Positions 6,322 to 7,274 of a DNA stretch of 7,274 nt are shown in pieces. The notes under the pieces were generated by a model. That model had not been told where the DNA came from. It ran no database searches and was given only the letters and a program-made list of their open reading frames with translations. Position 1 is the first letter of the stretch. Every line of letters begins with the position of its first letter. The position numbers were made by a program, and so were the translations under genes. This DNA is from Mailhella sp. (lineage in GTDB: Bacteria; Desulfobacterota; Desulfovibrionia; Desulfovibrionales; Desulfovibrionaceae), in assembly GCA_017940105.1 (NCBI GenBank), contig JAGAZG010000086.1, positions 1 through 7,274 on the forward strand. The letters are read 5' to 3'.

Positions 6322-6340
6322 AATAACAAAAAATGTTATT
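6322..6340. repeat. Perfect 7-5-7 inverted repeat in the nikK leader
   Basis: AATAACA (6322-6328) and TGTTATT (6334-6340) are exact inverted copies around AAAAA. The repeat lies a few bases after the predicted transcription start and four bases upstream of the nikK Shine-Dalgarno. It could be a repressor site or a seven-pair RNA hairpin affecting nikK translation. Its right arm is also the left arm of the operator candidate at 6333-6359. Confidence 0.45.
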
Positions 6341-6359
6341 TTTTTTAATAAAATAATAT
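6333..6359. promoter_or_regulatory. Candidate operator copy 1 (27-base dyad over the nik -10 and start), NikR-like layout
   Basis: ATGTTAT (6333-6339), 13 bases, then ATAATAT (6353-6359). The same layout occurs at 6392-6418 and the two elements share 20 of 28 aligned bases, including TGTTATT and TAATATT. This copy overlaps the -10 element and the expected start, where a bound repressor would block transcription. The half-site pattern RTRTTAY-N13-RTAAYAY differs only by transitions from GTGTTAC-N13/14-GTAACAC, which I recall for a Geobacter NikR. The protein assignment is inference; nikR is not in the window. Confidence 0.5.
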
Positions 6360-6384
6360 TATCTGTCCAGATGTTTCTTGTCAA
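6356..6384 (-). promoter_or_regulatory. Promoter of the nikKMLQO cluster
   Basis: On the minus strand a perfect -35 TTGACA (plus 6379-6384) and a -10 TAATAT (plus 6356-6361; four of six matches) are separated by exactly 17 bases. The predicted start is near 6349, giving a leader of about 44 bases, too short for a cobalamin riboswitch. It is flanked and overlapped by two copies of the candidate operator. Confidence 0.7.
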
Positions 6385-6391
6385 TCAGAAT

Positions 6392-6418
6392 GTGTTATTA
6401 TTCCAAAAATAGTAATAT
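6392..6418. promoter_or_regulatory. Candidate operator copy 2 (27-base dyad upstream of the nik -35), NikR-like layout
   Basis: GTGTTAT (6392-6398), 13 bases, then GTAATAT (6412-6418). It is the better match of the two to the recalled NikR-type motif GTGTTAC-N13-GTAACAC (11 of 14 half-site bases, all differences C to T). It begins eight bases upstream of the -35 box and is 59 bases from copy 1, in the same orientation. Two sites flanking a promoter suggest cooperative binding or looping; this is inference. Confidence 0.5.
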
Positions 6419-6439
6419 TTTTATTCCTGTTTCCTGCAT
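6398..6439 (-). other. Possible 13-codon mini-ORF with a strong Shine-Dalgarno
   Basis: ATG at 6439 opens a 13-residue frame (MQETGIKILLFLE, stop at 6398-6400). AAGGAG lies five bases upstream and overlaps the stop codon (TAA) of the 29-codon frame before it, a junction that looks like two adjacent operon genes. It lies upstream of the mapped nik promoter and overlaps operator copy 2. It may be a remnant of a lost gene, a leader peptide or chance. Confidence 0.2.
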
Positions 6440-6448
6440 GCGATCTCC

Positions 6449-6538
6449 TTACTGAAAATAGAGCATGTCTGCGTTGATGGCAGCGTTGAGAGCGATAAAA
6501 CCGTGCTTGACCGCGAACATGACAACACGTAAAATCAT
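6449..6538 (-). other. Possible 29-codon small ORF or gene remnant
   Basis: An open frame from ATG 6538 to TAA at 6449-6451 gives MILRVVMFAVKHGFIALNAA and nine more residues. Codon choice is coding-like (GCC, ATC, AAC, CTC), but there is no good ribosome site, and the frame runs antisense through the dnaX promoter. I recognise no family. Together with the following mini-ORF it may be the residue of an older gene pair. Confidence 0.2.
6507..6535 (+). promoter_or_regulatory. Promoter of dnaX
   Basis: TTGACC (6507-6512) and TAAAAT (6530-6535), each five of six sigma-70 matches, are separated by 17 bases. The expected start near 6542 leaves a leader of about 38 bases before the dnaX ATG. It is well away from the nik operators. 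Confidence 0.7.
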
Positions 6539-6579
6539 TCACGCTTTTATATAAGTATATTCTACTTCAGGTGAGTTGC

Positions 6580-7274
6580 ATGACAGCAAACGCTTCTCTG
6601 GCGGCTCTGTACAGGCCGCAGACATTTGCCGAAGTCGTAGGGCAGGACATGGTTAAGTCCATACTGTCGCGTGCGTCCAGGGAAGACCGCGTGGCTCCGG
6701 CGTATCTGCTGAGCGGTACGAGGGGGGTCGGCAAGACCACCATTGCCAGAATTTTTGCCAAGGCTCTCAACTGTGAGAAGGCCCCGACAGGCGAGCCCTG
6801 CAACCAGTGCGATGCGTGCCGGCGCATCACGCAGGGATCATTTGTTGACGTGGTCGAGATAGACGGTGCGTCAAACCGAGGCATTGACGATATACGCCGG
6901 TTGCGTGACGCCGTTGGTTACGCACCGCTGGAAGGTCGGTACAAGGTATTTATCATAGATGAAGCGCACATGCTCACTAAAGAGGCGTTCAATGCCTTGC
7001 TTAAAACACTGGAAGAACCCCCTGCGCATGTGACGTTTATTCTTGCAACGACGGAGCAGCACAAGTTTCCCGTGACAATACTGAGCAGATGCCAGCATTT
7101 TGTCTTCAGGCAGATACCTGAAGACACGCTTGAAGCACACGTCTGCCGCGTGCTTGAATGTGAGGGGCGGGCTTACGAAAAAGAGGCCGCCAGGCTCATT
7201 GCCAGGAGAGCTGCCGGCAGTGTTCGTGATTCCATGTCTCTTCTTGGTCAGGTTCTAGCTCTGGGCGGCGCGCC
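6580..7274 (+). CDS. dnaX: DNA polymerase III subunit gamma/tau, N-terminal 231 residues (cut by window edge)
   Basis: DnaX is the clamp-loader motor subunit of the replicative polymerase; it loads the beta sliding clamp with delta and delta'. The visible part covers the AAA+ module. It contains YRPQTFAEVVGQ (11-22), Walker A GTRGVGKTT (46-54), zinc-binding cysteines C65, C74, C77 and C80, and Walker B VFIIDEAH (123-130). Further on are LLKTLEEPP (140-148), sensor 1 ATTEQ (156-160), the SRC motif with arginine finger R170 (169-171), and sensor 2 GSVRDSMSL with R216 (213-221). The frame stays open to the window end, so the tau-specific C-terminus and any frameshift site are outside. AGGTGA (6569-6574) five bases upstream supports ATG 6580 over an in-frame GTG at 6571. 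It is divergent from nikK. The sequence closely resembles Desulfovibrio DnaX as I remember it, the best taxonomic marker here. Confidence 0.97.
   Translation, partial: MTANASLAALYRPQTFAEVVGQDMVKSILSRASREDRVAPAYLLSGTRGVGKTTIARIFAKALNCEKAPTGEPCNQCDACRRITQGSFVDVVEIDGASNRGIDDIRRLRDAVGYAPLEGRYKVFIIDEAHMLTKEAFNALLKTLEEPPAHVTFILATTEQHKFPVTILSRCQHFVFRQIPEDTLEAHVCRVLECEGRAYEKEAARLIARRAAGSVRDSMSLLGQVLALGGA

Noticed and set aside
5475..6326. Long plus-strand open frame (283 codons) covering nikK
   Set aside because: It is exactly antisense to a well-supported gene with signal peptide, SD and family match. Its translation is low-complexity and basic without recognisable domains, and it has no convincing ribosome site.
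6306..6350. Cobalamin or NiCo riboswitch in the nik leader
   Set aside because: The predicted leader is only about 44 bases and AT-rich, with no multi-stem architecture or conserved B12-box-like sequence.
6440..6579. tRNA or small structured RNA gene between nikK and dnaX
   Set aside because: No cloverleaf arms, TTCRA loop or strong stem-loop with U tract is visible. The stretch is explained by the dnaX promoter and two minor open frames.

Overview
The window looks like chromosomal DNA of a sulfate-reducer-type deltaproteobacterium (Desulfovibrionaceae-like: Desulfovibrio, Bilophila or a relative). The main reasons are the DnaX sequence, which reads like the Desulfovibrio protein, and a nickel importer in the NikK-M-L-Q-O arrangement that I associate with this group. 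The taxonomic call is an inference from recalled sequences, not from a search. I see no insertion sequence, phage, CRISPR or RNA gene.

Layout. The left edge (1-185, minus) is the start of a Na/Pi-cotransporter family gene, divergent from a neurotransmitter:sodium symporter (NSS) family amino-acid transporter (334-1722, plus). The NSS gene converges on a minus-strand cluster that fills most of the window. A stem-loop at 1747-1774 serves as the likely NSS terminator and also covers the 3' end of the opposing gene. In transcription order the cluster is nikK (6305-5535), nikM (5480-4857), nikL (4860-4225), nikQ (4220-3501), nikO (3488-2817) and, after a 79-base gap, a bile acid:sodium symporter (SBF/BASS) family membrane protein (2737-1760). 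Past a 274-base AT-rich divergent promoter region, the right edge holds the first 231 codons of dnaX on the plus strand.

How it works together. NikK and NikL carry signal peptides and are expected to act in the periplasm. NikM is the membrane substrate-binding S component, NikQ the coupling membrane protein (T component) and NikO the ATPase. Together they make a group I energy-coupling-factor transporter for Ni2+ (Co2+ is the alternative substrate). The predicted mature forms of NikK and NikL both begin with histidine, and NikM begins Met-His, so all three outward-facing parts offer an N-terminal metal-chelating histidine.

The most notable regulatory signal is in the nikK upstream region. 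Two copies of a 27-base imperfect dyad (RTGTTAT-N13-RTAATAT) lie in the same orientation 59 bases apart. One covers the -10 element and the transcription start, the other sits just upstream of a perfect TTGACA -35 box. The architecture resembles a NikR-type operator. No cobalamin or other riboswitch fits in the short leader, which favours nickel and a DNA-binding repressor. Three of the non-nik transport genes belong to families that are usually sodium-coupled.
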